From: Botrytis cinerea B05.10
Lineage: Eukaryota; Ascomycota; Leotiomycetes; Helotiales; Sclerotiniaceae
DNA: 64,000 bases
Direction of reading: 5' to 3'
NCBI RefSeq assembly: GCF_000143535.2
Contig: NC_037321.1
Location: 2,046,001-2,110,000 of the forward strand
The notes under the pieces were generated by a model. It worked only from the letters and a program-made list of their open reading frames with translations. It was not told where the DNA came from and searched no databases. Positions 12,235-23,331 of this stretch are shown here, in pieces; position 1 is the stretch's first letter, and the number at the start of each line of letters is the position of its first letter. A program made the translations under genes and the position numbers.

Positions 12235-13119
12235 GTCGTCCAAGTGAATCTGCGTTTGGCGGTTGATCAATATGACGAGTTTTTGAGTAGTTGATTATTG
12301 GGAATGATGTAATAAGTTGTTAACGTGAGAAATATGGTAAAGAGTGTCGTGCGAATAATCCTTTGCATATTCAAGACGCTTGAAGTTGTCGAGGGTAGTG
12401 GGTGAATATTAAGTTACGAGAACTAGTGAACCGAGTGACGTTTTTTTAGATCTCATGCGATGGCACTAGGAGTGTACTAGTAGATGATTCGACGTTAGCA
12501 GATGCTTCTTTCTCGGTTGGGGGGAATTGTATGCGGTTCTCGAGGTGAGGTGAATGTGCGGATTCTGAAAAGAAATCGCATGGAATGATATTGTTAGACT
12601 AGAAGAGACTCGATCGATGAATGTGTAGCAGCACATCCACATCCTCTGTTCATGTGTGGAAAGAACCAACATGAAGTGACACGTCGAAAGTATATTCTCC
12701 CCGTCTCGAGGTTCGAAGACGGAAAGTAAATGAGAACATACCACGAAGAATTATGGGATTCACTTGGGTAGTCTATGTGGATGTTTTGGGGTGAGTGAGG
12801 GGTTATGAATAAAGTCAAACAGAAGTAGGTATGATGCAACCGTATGCAGAGTTGGTCCAATTTATATTATATATATATGGCATTATATTATCGCCTTACG
12901 ACGGACGGTGGAAAGTTTCAAGTATGTTTTATACTGATCTGACAGGAAGGTCGTTTGTGAAGACGAGAAGAGAAGAGACGAAGAGAAGCGGAAGAGGTTG
13001 AACTTGTGCACAGCATTAGAATCAAGAAGATATTCCCAACCGTTGGCTTCTCATCCATACTATGTCGGTCGGTGGATACGTCGCTAGGCACAGAGGCCGA
13101 AAGGGAGTATAAGAGAGTG

Positions 13120-13218
13120 ATGGAGTGATGGAGTGAAGGCAGAAACGAGTGAAGTGAAGGCAGACATGGAGTGAAGGCAGAATCAAGTGACGTGAAGGCA
13201 GAAACGAGTGAAGTTGGG
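13120..13218. repeat. GTGAAGGCAGA minisatellite
   Basis: About four imperfect copies of a unit like GTGAAGGCAGAAACGA occur in tandem with variable spacing. Confidence 0.8.
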
Positions 13219-13644
13219 AGGTGCCGTTTTTTTCTCAGTGGTTCATCATGGATAACTTTAATCTGCCTAGCAACGCGCATGCATATTGACAAATGAAGGA
13301 ACATCATCGGTTGAACATGGCACATCTCTCCACCTTTTTTTGCCTTCCTCTCTGACTGGGGTCGCTTGAAAGTCGATAGCGACGAGATTACCAGATTACG
13401 ATATTTACGATATTCCCATCAAACCACGATGTATGTGGACGCCATTTTTTGATGATTTCCACATTTTCCGTTGGTTGGTCAGAGCTCTTGCGTCCTGGTC
13501 TTGTCAAATGAAGCACAGACGTGGGATGGGATGTGAGACCAAGGGTCGCTGATCGGGATTGTGGTGGAGGTGGACGAGGGTTTCTGAAGCCGCCCCACAT
13601 TAGGAAGAGGATGTATCGAAGAGGAGAGAGTGTGGAGGTGGAGG

Positions 13645-13817
13645 TGAAAAGTCAAGAGTGAAGAGTGAAGAGTGAAGAGTGAAGTATGAAATAGGAAGTG
13701 TGAGTGTAAGTGGTATAGGAGAAGAGTGAAGTATGAAATAGAAAGTGTGAAGTCCGAAATAGAGAGTCCGAAATAGGAAGTGTGCGTAGGTCCAGGTCCA
13801 GGTCCAGGTCCAGGTCC
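13645..13817. repeat. GTGAAGA tandem repeats and GGTCCA hexamers
   Basis: Several GTGAAGA heptamers (13650-13690) are followed by AGTATGAAATAGGAAGTGTG-type copies, then about five GGTCCA hexamers at 13790-13817. Confidence 0.85.
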
Positions 13818-14948
13818 TAGCTAGATACACCAACGGAATTCTTCTAGAAGGCGCTCTATCAATCGGTAGGTGATATCATCTGCCGACTACTCGATATTAC
13901 TTAATCATGTTTACTAGAACAAATCAAATTAAATCAAATCAAATCAATTTCTATCTTCACTTGTTGAAATTACTCGAGAGTTCCGTCTGATACTTTTACC
14001 CATCATCCATGCCTTCCTCATCCATGCCTTCCTCATCCATTCCTTCCTTACTCAATCCTCACCCACTCAATCCTCACCCACTCACATTCATCATTCCCAG
14101 TAGAATCATTCTGGAAAGAGGGTTTCTCATCCTCCTTCTCCTTCCCCTTCTCCTTCGCACATCCTAATCAAAGCAATGTACCATCCCCAATGACACAACA
14201 TGCACCCTTCCCACCCATACGACATCCGATCATGTACAGCATCGTTGATCGGGAAATTCTGCTTCGCATCTCTCATTCACGGGTATGGAAGTCTCCAAAC
14301 ACCGCATATGAAGGATGCCACAATCGTATTGCATCGGTCCAGTGAACACATTTCACACGTTCTGTGCGTGGTACGGGCTGCACTTGGTGGACTTTCGGTG
14401 CCACGGTGGAATTTGAATTTGGTACTCGTGGCACGTATCTAGATGTTCAACTCATTGTGTAGGTCTGGGAATCAGGAATCCATGTGAATATCGAATATGA
14501 ATATGAATTTGATTCATCTTCTCTCTCGCTCTCTCTCGCTCTCTCTCTCTGTTGCTGAAGATGCTTTCCACCACCGAGATACATATATCTGTGCATGCCA
14601 GGTACTCTTCAAGCATTTCATCAAATGAACTCAAGCTGAGCAAGGCAAGTTCAGACAATCGAACATGTCCAGCGTGAAACCTTGAAATCTTACTACCGAG
14701 TCGATATTCTCTCTCTACCTATGGACGATATCTGTCGACTGTCATTCATTACTTGAAGTCTTTGATCAGACATTCTACTACATACTCGTAGATCCCAAGG
14801 AGGCTAACATACCCCATGTTATCACTAACGTTATAGATCTGACCACTTTGATCCTTTGACCCCTCTGACCCCTCTGACCCCTTCATTACCTAATGCTTTT
14901 ATCCAAGAAGAAGATCATCTTCCCCCAAGACTTTCACATGATATCTTT

Positions 14949-14995
14949 CTTATCACTATCACTATCGCTATCGCTATCGCTATCGTTATCACGAT
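14949..14995. repeat. TATCRC hexamer microsatellite
   Basis: Tandem TATCAC/TATCGC units. Confidence 0.85.
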
Positions 14996-15776
14996 CGATT
15001 CCCGAGTTTAACCGCATGTTTAACCCAAACAGGACAGGGCAATTTCATTTCTTTCATTCTTATACATGGAATTACATGCACCATTCAATTCGAATCAAAA
15101 CCTACCGTCACATAATAAGTGTGTCATGAGTATGTCACACGTATGTCTTTATATACATGTACGGTTCAAGAACCTCAAAACCCTCAAAAACACCATGAAG
15201 CTTCTCTCGTTTCCAAACATCCCGTCATCAACATAGCGGAAAGTATATCTCAGCCTAGGCCCCCTCAATCCGGTTATTATCGGCCCCGGATCTCACCGTT
15301 TTGCTTCAAAGTCTCAAACGACCAACCATCAAATCGTCTAGATCCGAACTTCTCAATGGTTAAGCAGTCCTGTACCCAGTCATCAATCCCTTGAAAGGCA
15401 AGAGCTTGACTAAGATTAACTCAGCTTCATGCGGAGATGGTGATCATTTGATGTGGAAGTATTCACCAATTGCTAATCGTTCACTCCCGAATCAATCTTT
15501 GGTCTGGAGTTAGTCTGATGCTTTACCTAAAAGACGTATTTAGAAGGTAGATATTGAATCCCTCCCTTCAAAGAGGACCCTTTCCCCACAGGAAATGCAG
15601 ACTATCATCCATCTACTTTTCTTTTGTTGGCATTTACCACCTATCGACCTTCTTATCAAGGTTCCATTCCCCACAATAGAGTGCCAAATCTCACAAAGAA
15701 GTTTCTATTCACATATATCTATCTCCATTGGGCATCTTTCATCCATTCAATCTATCGACTTTCCTCCCCTTCAAAC

Positions 15777-16937
15777 ATGTTTCCAGATTACAATTCCCCA
15801 GATCTTCATCTGGCTCACCCAACCCCAGAAGAAAAGCTCGCAACGTGGAATCTCAATTACGAAGAATGGGGCAAAGCACTCTCCAAATCAGATTATCTTC
15901 ATCGAGAACAATATCTGGCCAGCGTTCCCTTGACCTCAGATGATGGAATAACCTACTGGTGTCTGGTCGATCGATCCTCTCCTCCCAACAATCGGGAAAT
16001 CTATGCCTCCTGCGAATCCCTCCGCAAAAAGGCTTTTATATCGAAAGAAGGAAAAGTCGAGGAAGTCATCATCCATTCAATTGGATCTGTTTTTTGTCCC
16101 CCCAAAAATCGAGGCCGCAAATATGCTTCTCGAATGATGACAGACCTAGGCAACATCCTCAAAACATGGCAGCTCGACCCCAACATCCCCGGACGTCACA
16201 GCTCCCCCGCCTCGATCCTCTTCTCCGACATAGGCAAAAAATTCTACGCAAACCACGGCTGGCACCCCTTCCCCTCCTCGCACATTTCCCTCCCCCCTCT
16301 CCCCACCCCCACAGAATCCACCCCCTCCTCCATCCTCCCCACCCTCCTCAAAGAAGAAGACCTCCCCGCCCTCTGCGCCCTCGACACCACCTACATCCGG
16401 CGCGTCCTCGAGCGCGCAATCGATCACAAAACCCACATTGCCCTCCTCCCCGACCACCCCACAATCCAATGGCACCACCTCCGCGAAAACGTCATGTCGA
16501 CCTCCATCTTCGGCCGCGCCCCCGAAATCAAAGGCGCCATGGCTGGCGACCCCGGCGCCCGCATCTGGGCCTATTGGACCCGCGGCTACTACGGCCCCAT
16601 CGACTCCCCCAAATCGGGAAATTGTCTGCACATTCTAAGATTGGTGCTAGAGGACGAAACGAACAGTGTCGAGAACGCGGCGAAACTAGACGCCGTGTTG
16701 AGGGAGGCGCAGAGGGAAGCGAGAGAGTGGAAAATGACCGAGGTGCAGTTTTGGAATCCGACGAGCTTGGTAGAGGACTTGTTGGAGAGGGGCGCGGTCG
16801 CGGGCAAGGGCAAGGTACACCTGCGGAAAGTCGAGAGGGAGGAGGAGAGCGTGGCTAGTTTGATGTGGTATGGGGAGGGGGAGGGAACGGTGGATGAGCT
16901 GGAGTGGTGGGGAAATGAAAAATATGGATGGTGTTAG
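15777..16937 (+). CDS. LYC1: LYC1-like lysine N-acetyltransferase (GNAT)
   Basis: A 386-residue intronless frame starts at the ATG of MFPDYNS; codons upstream are open but lack an ATG. It resembles LYC1, the GNAT-type enzyme of Yarrowia and other fungi that acetylates free lysine at N6 in lysine catabolism. The acetyl-CoA loop is suggested by VFCPPKNRGRKYASRM near residue 105. A C-terminal LYC1-specific half contains WAYWTRGYYG and VQFWNPTS. Third positions are strongly C-rich in the middle third, unlike the neighbours. The last codons lie inside a 72-bp tandem duplication that extends beyond the stop. Confidence 0.85.
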   Translation: MFPDYNSPDLHLAHPTPEEKLATWNLNYEEWGKALSKSDYLHREQYLASVPLTSDDGITYWCLVDRSSPPNNREIYASCESLRKKAFISKEGKVEEVIIHSIGSVFCPPKNRGRKYASRMMTDLGNILKTWQLDPNIPGRHSSPASILFSDIGKKFYANHGWHPFPSSHISLPPLPTPTESTPSSILPTLLKEEDLPALCALDTTYIRRVLERAIDHKTHIALLPDHPTIQWHHLRENVMSTSIFGRAPEIKGAMAGDPGARIWAYWTRGYYGPIDSPKSGNCLHILRLVLEDETNSVENAAKLDAVLREAQREAREWKMTEVQFWNPTSLVEDLLERGAVAGKGKVHLRKVEREEESVASLMWYGEGEGTVDELEWWGNEKYGWC

Positions 16938-17024
16938 ATTTGAGGGGAGGGGGAGGGAACGGTGGATGAGCTGGAGTGGTGGGGAAATGAAAAATATGGA
17001 TGGTGTTAGATTTGAGGGGAGGGG
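16881..17024. repeat. 72-bp tandem duplication spanning the LYC1 stop
   Basis: Sequence beginning GAGGGAACGGTGGATGAG at 16881 recurs at 16953, a 72-bp shift, through GTTAGATTTGAGGGGAGG. The first copy contains the LYC1 stop; the second is entirely 3' untranslated. Because 72 is a multiple of three, a loss of the first stop would simply repeat the C-terminus. A G-rich GGGGGA run follows. Confidence 0.9.
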
Positions 17025-17129
17025 GAGGGGGAGGGGGAGGGGGGAGAAATTGTGAGAGGAAGGGAGGAATGGAGGAAAGAGGGAAAGAAGGAAATCTATC
17101 ATTTTTATTTTTATTTTTTTCTTCTCCAT

Positions 17130-17880
17130 ATGGGCGGGCGGGCGGGCGGCAGCGTATCTCTTTCTACATTGCGTTGCATTGCATTGCATTGATTGCATTA
17201 GATTGATTGTTTATTAGATTGAGAGCATTACATTGTCACATCATCACATCATCACATTATCATATCATATCATATCATATCACATCAGATATAGCAGAAA
17301 GAATGAATAGCAGAAAGAATGAATAAATAAATAAAAGACCAATAAAAAGAATATATATAGATATAGATACATATATTTGACTACATTGTTATATTATTGT
17401 AATGAGTATGATAGTATATATAGTTAGTAGTAGTATATATAAATAAATAGATATAAATAGATATAGATATCTAATATCTTCTCAAATAGCATAGCATAGC
17501 ATAGTATAGTATAGTATAGCATAGCATAGCATAGTATAGTATAGTATATAGTATGACATATTATATATTATATCTAAAGACGAATAATGATTATATGATA
17601 TGATATGATATGATATGATATGATATGATGTACTGTGATGTGATATAATGTACTGTTATATTATATTATTATACTAAACTTTTTTTATATTCTCGTATGG
17701 TTTTTCATAGAAGTGATGTATTATATAGTGATGTATTATATAGGAATATAGTGATATAGTAATACTATCTACCTAGATAAGTAGGTAGGAAAATAGTGGT
17801 GATTGATAATAAATAATAAATAATAAATAATAAATAATAAATAATAAATAATAAATAATTCATCTCACATTTGTATAAAA
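17130..17880. repeat. Dense microsatellite tract
   Basis: A succession of different short tandem repeats: GGGC (about 17135-17150), GCATT (about 17168-17190), ATCAC/ATATC (17235-17285), ATAGC/ATAGT (17485-17548), ATATG (17592-17630) and AATAAAT (17806-17860). The tract is strongly AT-rich. No gene is visible from 16938 to 18285. Confidence 0.85.
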
Positions 17881-18285
17881 TGAGTATAAGTGAATAGATG
17901 AATAGATATCTTATTTGATTCAGACATGCAAAACTGCCTTCCTTGGTATACTCACTTGCTTGCAGTTCGTAAATCCCTTTCCTTCCTTCCTTCGTTCCCC
18001 TTAGAGCTCCGATGCAGATTTTGAGTTTTGGGGGTGAGTGGAAGGATAGGGAAAGAAGAGTACTTTGAATATGTTAAGGTATTGTATCCATAATGAACCA
18101 TGATCGTTCGAGTCTGAGGATAGTAGTAGGTAGGTACCTAGACTTCTACGATTTCGAGACCTGAGTTTGACGGCTGCTAACTACACGGCGCGTGTCTTAT
18201 GGTTGGTTTCCTGCTCTGCAAGTACTAGTTTTGTTGGTGCAAACACCTCTTATTTCGTTCATTTGAGTTGATAATGTTCCATCAT

Positions 18286-19297
18286 TCACTCATTTTGCTG
18301 TCCCTCTTCATGGGAGCCCATTTCTTGATTCTCAAACTTGGCTTTTCCTTCTTCAATCCAAGCTTCCATAATAAAATCTCCCACCTCCACCGCCCTGATA
18401 GCTGTACTCTTTATACCTCCTCTCGCCTTCCCAACTCTACTCTCTTTCCTAGTTTCCGCCTCATTATCTCTAGCTTTTCCCTTTCCTTTTATATCTGTTG
18501 CGCCTCCGGGTGGGATTTGCAACTCCGCCACTGCCGGTTCCCATCGCTGCGGATGTCCAATTGGCGCATTTCCCTCCCCCTCATCTTCTTTCATTTCCAT
18601 AACAACTCCCCACGTACACTCCTCTGGATTCTTCAAGTCCTCTAATTTACCCGCACTATAAGCTAGTTTTCTTAAACACGCACGTAATTCTTCTTCGACA
18701 TCGATATTGCGAATAGCATTTACATCTGCAGGAGCGCGTCCTTCGAGAAATGTAAATCGTTCGTTGAAGGGGATGGAAGGGAAGGAGGAAAGGTTAAAGA
18801 TGTAGCGTTCGAGTATTTGGACTGATGGGGAAGAAGATGGGCCAGGTCCTGTGGGAGGAGAGGAGATATTGGCGGCAGAGGAAGAGGGTGCGACTGCGGG
18901 GGGAGAATCGGAATAGATTACGATAGAGACGGTATTGATGGTTCCGGCTTGGAGATGAGGGGTTATGGCGCTGACGCAGGAGTTTATGTAGGCGCAAAGT
19001 TCTGGGTGGCGATTTTGAGGGACACTAGGAATGGTTAATGGGGAGTTTGGGGGAAGAAGAGAAGAGAAGAGATTGGAGATCTGATGTCGAGATAGAATTC
19101 AATGTTGATAGGAAATGGGGTTGAGGAGAAGGAAACCAGTAAACTTGCGGGAAATTGAAAGCGCGTGTTAGGAGGAAGGTATTCTCAGGATAGAGACCGC
19201 GCGCGTGTAAGATTGTATGGATTGAAAGAGTGAGGAAGGAGAGGAGGTGCGTGTGTAGGGAGTGAGGGGTGCTGAGGGGTGGAGGGCGTGCTGGCAT
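18286..19297 (-). CDS. REV7: REV7/MAD2B, HORMA subunit of DNA polymerase zeta
   Basis: Exons are 19297-19149 and 19024-18286 (295 residues). The N-terminus LLSFLTLSIHTILHARGLYP, then AFNFPV, QNRHPELC and VSIVIYSD, is the HORMA domain order of Rev7/MAD2L2, the adaptor of translesion polymerase zeta that clamps Rev3 under a seatbelt loop. A Ser/Pro-rich insert splits the domain near residue 100, and LKNPEECTWGVVMEM marks the C-terminal HORMA part; a charged tail follows. The family match requires the 124-nt intron to begin with GC (GCAAGT...CCTAG): only this donor restores AFNFPVPQNRHPELC, while the nearby GT donor shifts the frame. The importin KAP114 gene lies divergently 660 bp away. Confidence 0.85.
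19025..19148 (-). other. GC-AG intron of REV7
   Basis: The donor is GCAAGT after TTCCC, and the acceptor is TTCCTAG with a TTAAC branch-like site just upstream. Phase 2 at the exon end and the conserved FNFPV-NRHP junction support it. Confidence 0.8.
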
Positions 19298-19956
19298 GGT
19301 GAACAGAAGGGTGGTGATCGAGTTGTGTGCGAGTTGCTATTTGAAAGAGTTGAAGAGCGTGTTGATTGAGGGGCGACTGGGTAGAGAATGGCTGGTGGTC
19401 GATATGGATTCCTTGCTTGCTTGGTTGCTTACTTGCTTGGGACTTGGACTGTAGGTGTATGGCAGCAGCATACTAGATGTCGTAGATGCCGCGGCGTAAC
19501 TCCATTATGAACTGCATCTCTTGACATTTGAAATCATCGTTGGAATCCAGAGTCTGCCAATGCATACGGCCTGCCGACGCACCTCAGAATACGTCAATCG
19601 GTGATAGAGTTTTGTCGTTCGAGGAAAATTCAAGGAAAGCTCGAGAATCTAATCGATAAGATCTACCGAGCTACCCACCACCTAGCTCTGGAATCGAGAC
19701 CATTGATTGGTGAATCCTGAGGTCAAATCATACCTAGGTATGAACTTTAACTTACCGACCGACACCTTCGTAGACTCTTCTCTCTCTCAGATTTATTATT
19801 CACTCTCCCCCACCACCCACCACCCACCACCTACCACCTACCACCTACCACCCTCCCCCTCCACAAGGTGTCCCTCAACTCTATACATCCCTTTTCTTTT
19901 ATTTCTTCCCTTTCATTTCATTTCCACATTCCATCTTTTAATTTGAACAGTCAAAC
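19298..19956. promoter_or_regulatory. Divergent promoter region REV7 / KAP114
   Basis: This 659-bp gap has a CCACC/CCTACCA microsatellite (about 19800-19855) and a pyrimidine-rich stretch (19780-19945) directly before the KAP114 ATG, as is common at fungal transcription start regions. Confidence 0.55.
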
Positions 19957-22900
19957 ATGGCCTCACAGCACGAAGCACAACTGCTTCAAATACTGGCAGA
20001 CACACAATCCTCTGCAGATGGACCCCGCAGACAAGCAGAAATCTACCTTAAATCTGCTCAGGCTGAGCCAGCGTTTCCTTCCATGCTTGCGTCAATTGCT
20101 TCTCATTCCACCGTCCCTTCAGAACTTCGACAAGCTGCTTTGTTAAATTTAAAGAACTTTACGAGCAAGAATTGGACTGGCCATGACGATAATGGCAATC
20201 CCACCATTCAAATCGCGGAGGGCACAAAGGCAGAGATTAGAGCACGAATGTTGAAAATTGCTACAGACGATGTAGATTCAAGAAAGATCAAGAGTGCAGC
20301 TAGGTGTGTGGAAGTTCTTTTTCTTGCATGTTCTTTGCTTTTGGTTATACTCATGGAGGGGCATGTGGATTTCATGAAAAGCGCATTTGCTAATCTACGT
20401 TTCAATGAATAGTATGGTAGTTAGCAAGATTGCCAATGTCGATTATCCAGATCAATGGCCAGATCTCCTTCCAACCATCCTACACATTATTCAAACCGGC
20501 TCAGATTTACAATTACATGGATCATTAAAAGTATTGGCAGATGTTGTCGAGGAAAGTTTGAGTGAAGATCAATTCTTTTCCGTAGCACGAGACATCGTCA
20601 GTACTGTCTATGGTGTAGCAATCAATGAAGCACGTCTAGGGAAATTGCGCGCATTGGCAGTATCTGTTTTCCGGGGAACTTTCGATATCATGGAAATGGT
20701 CAAGGATGAACATGGATTGGAAGTGAAAGCATTTGCAGAGGAGGTCCTAAAGAATTGGACCCCATTCCTTGTGGCTATCATGAAGCAACCTTTACCTCCA
20801 TCACCAAAAGAATCAGAAGAGGATGGACCAGTCGATCAACAATGGCGTGGAATTATTGCGTTAAAGTTGCAAGTTGTTAAGACTTTGATGAAGATCAAAT
20901 CGGTTTTCCCAACATTGTTACTTCCACAAAGTCCAGTTTTATTCAGCGCTACCTGGGCGGAATTGACGGCTGCACAACCTATATTTCAAGAGATGTATGT
21001 CGATAATGATATGCCAGGTCGCATGGAGGATGCGGATAATCTGCCATACACTTTGGATTTCTTGGTGTTGGAAGAACTCGACTTTTTACAATCATGCTTG
21101 AAAGCTCCACCAGTACAAAAAGAGCTCGAAGCTGCATTACAAGCAAATTCTAGTGTGGCTACGACCCCTTGGGTTGTTGATGTTATGAAGCTTGCTGTAA
21201 ATTATGCGCAAATTCTCAAGGAAGAGGAAGAATTATGGGACATTGATGTCAATTTGTTCTTAGCAGAGGAATCATCCGTTACCACACAATACACTCTCAG
21301 AATGTCTTGTGGAGACCTCCTTATCAAACTTGGCGAGTGGTTGTCGCATGGTGCTTTGGAAGGTTTATTGACCTATACCTCGATCATCTTTCAATCGGGT
21401 GACGCTCCATGGAGAATGAGAGAGGCAGTTTTATTCCTTCTTACTCAACTTACAAACGATTTCTTGGATTGCGACAAGGAGATCCGTCCTGAGATTTCCT
21501 CGGCTTTCTTACCTTTTATCGATTATTCTATCAACAGAGGAGAGCCCCTATTGCGTGCCAGAGGATATTTGGTTGCTGGTAATCTTGCACAAAGTATACC
21601 TCAGGTTTCTCTTGAATTACTTGATCGTACAGTCAGAGGTGTCAACACGGATGCAGCCGAGGTTGTTAAGGTTTCTTGTATAAAATCTATACAAGGATAC
21701 ATTCTAGCTCATACTGTACCTGCTGATCGACAACTTCCAATTATTGCTTCCATATCCGAATTCCTTCACTCAAAGGATCTTACAGAACTTGAATCTGCAG
21801 ATGATCTTCTTGTTACCTTGGTGGAATCTTTGAGATCTGCAATTCAAATGGACACAAGAGTAACACTTGCAGATGAAGGTGGTGCTTTAGATTTATTGTT
21901 TGTTCTTGCAAAACATGGTGCCTCGAACTTTCAGTTGACTATGTTGGTCACTGAATCATTTGAAGAAGTTGTCGAATCATTTACTGGTGGACCAGGATAC
22001 CCAGCTTTATGTACTAAAGTATTGCCTTCATTAATCGGTGCATTTGATGTGGGATCTATCACTGATGATGATCCTTTGGTAGAGGTAAACTTCCTGGTGC
22101 TCTTAATATTTTGACGTTCAATACTGATATTTTCTTCTAGCTTGCCGCAGACTTACTTACTATTCTTACCGAGAATGGATCGGAACCACTTCCAGCTGGA
22201 TATGTTGCTGCCGTATTACCCAAGTTGAATCGACTTTTGATGACCACAACTGAAGGTGGTATTTTACGACCAGGTGCTGAGGCAATCAAGTATATGCTTA
22301 TGCATGATCATCAACAAGTCTTTGCTTGGCATGATGAAAGCAATAAATCAGGTTTGGAAGTCTGTCTAATCATTATCGATAGATTACTTGGTCCTGAAGT
22401 GGAAGATAATGCGGCATCAGAAGTCGGAGGTCTCGCAGCTGAACTTGTGGAGAAAGCTGGTCAAGAACGTCTTGGTCCATATTTACCACAACTCTTGAGA
22501 GCTGTTGCTACACGTCTTGCTACAGCGGAAGCTGCTCCTTTCATCCAATCTTTGATTTTGGTTTTTGCTCGCTTATCTTTGGTCGGAGCACATGATGTTG
22601 TTGAATTCTTGAACCAAATCGAAATCAATGGTCAAAGTGGTTTACAAGTTGTTTTAAGCAAATGGTTGGAGCATTCGGTCATGTTTGCAGGATATGATGA
22701 GATTAGACAAAAGTATGTTTCTCTTTCCAATCCTACTCGTAGATTCAATCATCGTCCAAAGCTAATCGTAAATAGTGTCATCGCACTCTCTAAAATTTTC
22801 ACTCTCAATGATCAACGTGTTGTTCAGACTATGGTTAAGGGTGACCTAATTGTTCCAACCAGTAATCGGATCATGACTCGATCTAAGGCCAAACTCAGTA

Positions 22901-23331
22901 AGGATGGATCATACTTCACGCCCCCACCACAACTAACACGCCAGTCAGACCCCGATCAATACACAATCATTCCTGCTTCTTTGAAAATCATCAAGGTCTT
23001 GATTGAAGAACTCATGTCAGCATCGGGACTTCAAAATGCAGCAACGGCCGCGGCAGCAGCAGAATTCGCGGATGAAGATGGAGATGATGACTCATGGGAA
23101 GATCTTCCAAATGTACTTGATCTAGGTTTGTCAAGTACCAAGGCGGATCTTATGGCATTTGGGGAAGGAAGAGGGGGTTTCGGAAGAAACAGAGATGATG
23201 AGACGCAAGCGTATTTGACGGAATTTTTTGTCAAGGCTGGAAGAGAAAATTTAGGAGGGTTTAATGAGTTTTATGAGGCATTATCAGATGAGGAGAAGGT
23301 TAAGTTACAAGAATTGGCTCAGGGGGCTTGA
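19957..23331 (+). CDS. KAP114: Importin-beta family karyopherin Kap114 (importin-9)
   Basis: Exons are 19957-20303, 20413-22084 and 22141-23331 (1069 residues); introns are 109 and 56 nt. The N-terminal importin-beta domain (QAEIYLKSAQAEPAF, then LRQAALLNLKNFTSKNW) is followed by VDYPDQWPDLLPTI, the hallmark of HEAT repeat 3 in karyopherins, and by all-helical HEAT-like sequence to the end. Near residue 900, TRSKAKLSKDG, and near 990, an acidic DEDGDDDSWEDLPNVLD segment, match Kap114/importin-9, which carries histones H2A-H2B and TBP into the nucleus. The final FNEFYEALSDEEKVKLQEL is also family-typical. Length is slightly above yeast Kap114 (1004). Confidence 0.9.

Larger units (their letters stand above)
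12235..15776. other. Intergenic region with minisatellites
   Basis: No gene is supported in these 3.5 kb. Open frames on the minus strand around 12.9-13.3 and 13.6-13.8 kb owe their length to tandem repeats. Visible items are listed as repeats; a CT-rich stretch precedes the LYC1 start. Confidence 0.6.

Noticed and set aside
12918..13325. A 135-codon minus-strand frame.
   Set aside because: Its length is due to the GTGAAGGCAGA minisatellite.
16146..16631. A 161-codon antisense frame within LYC1.
   Set aside because: It results from high GC at third positions in LYC1 and is a low-complexity Gly/Glu-rich shadow.
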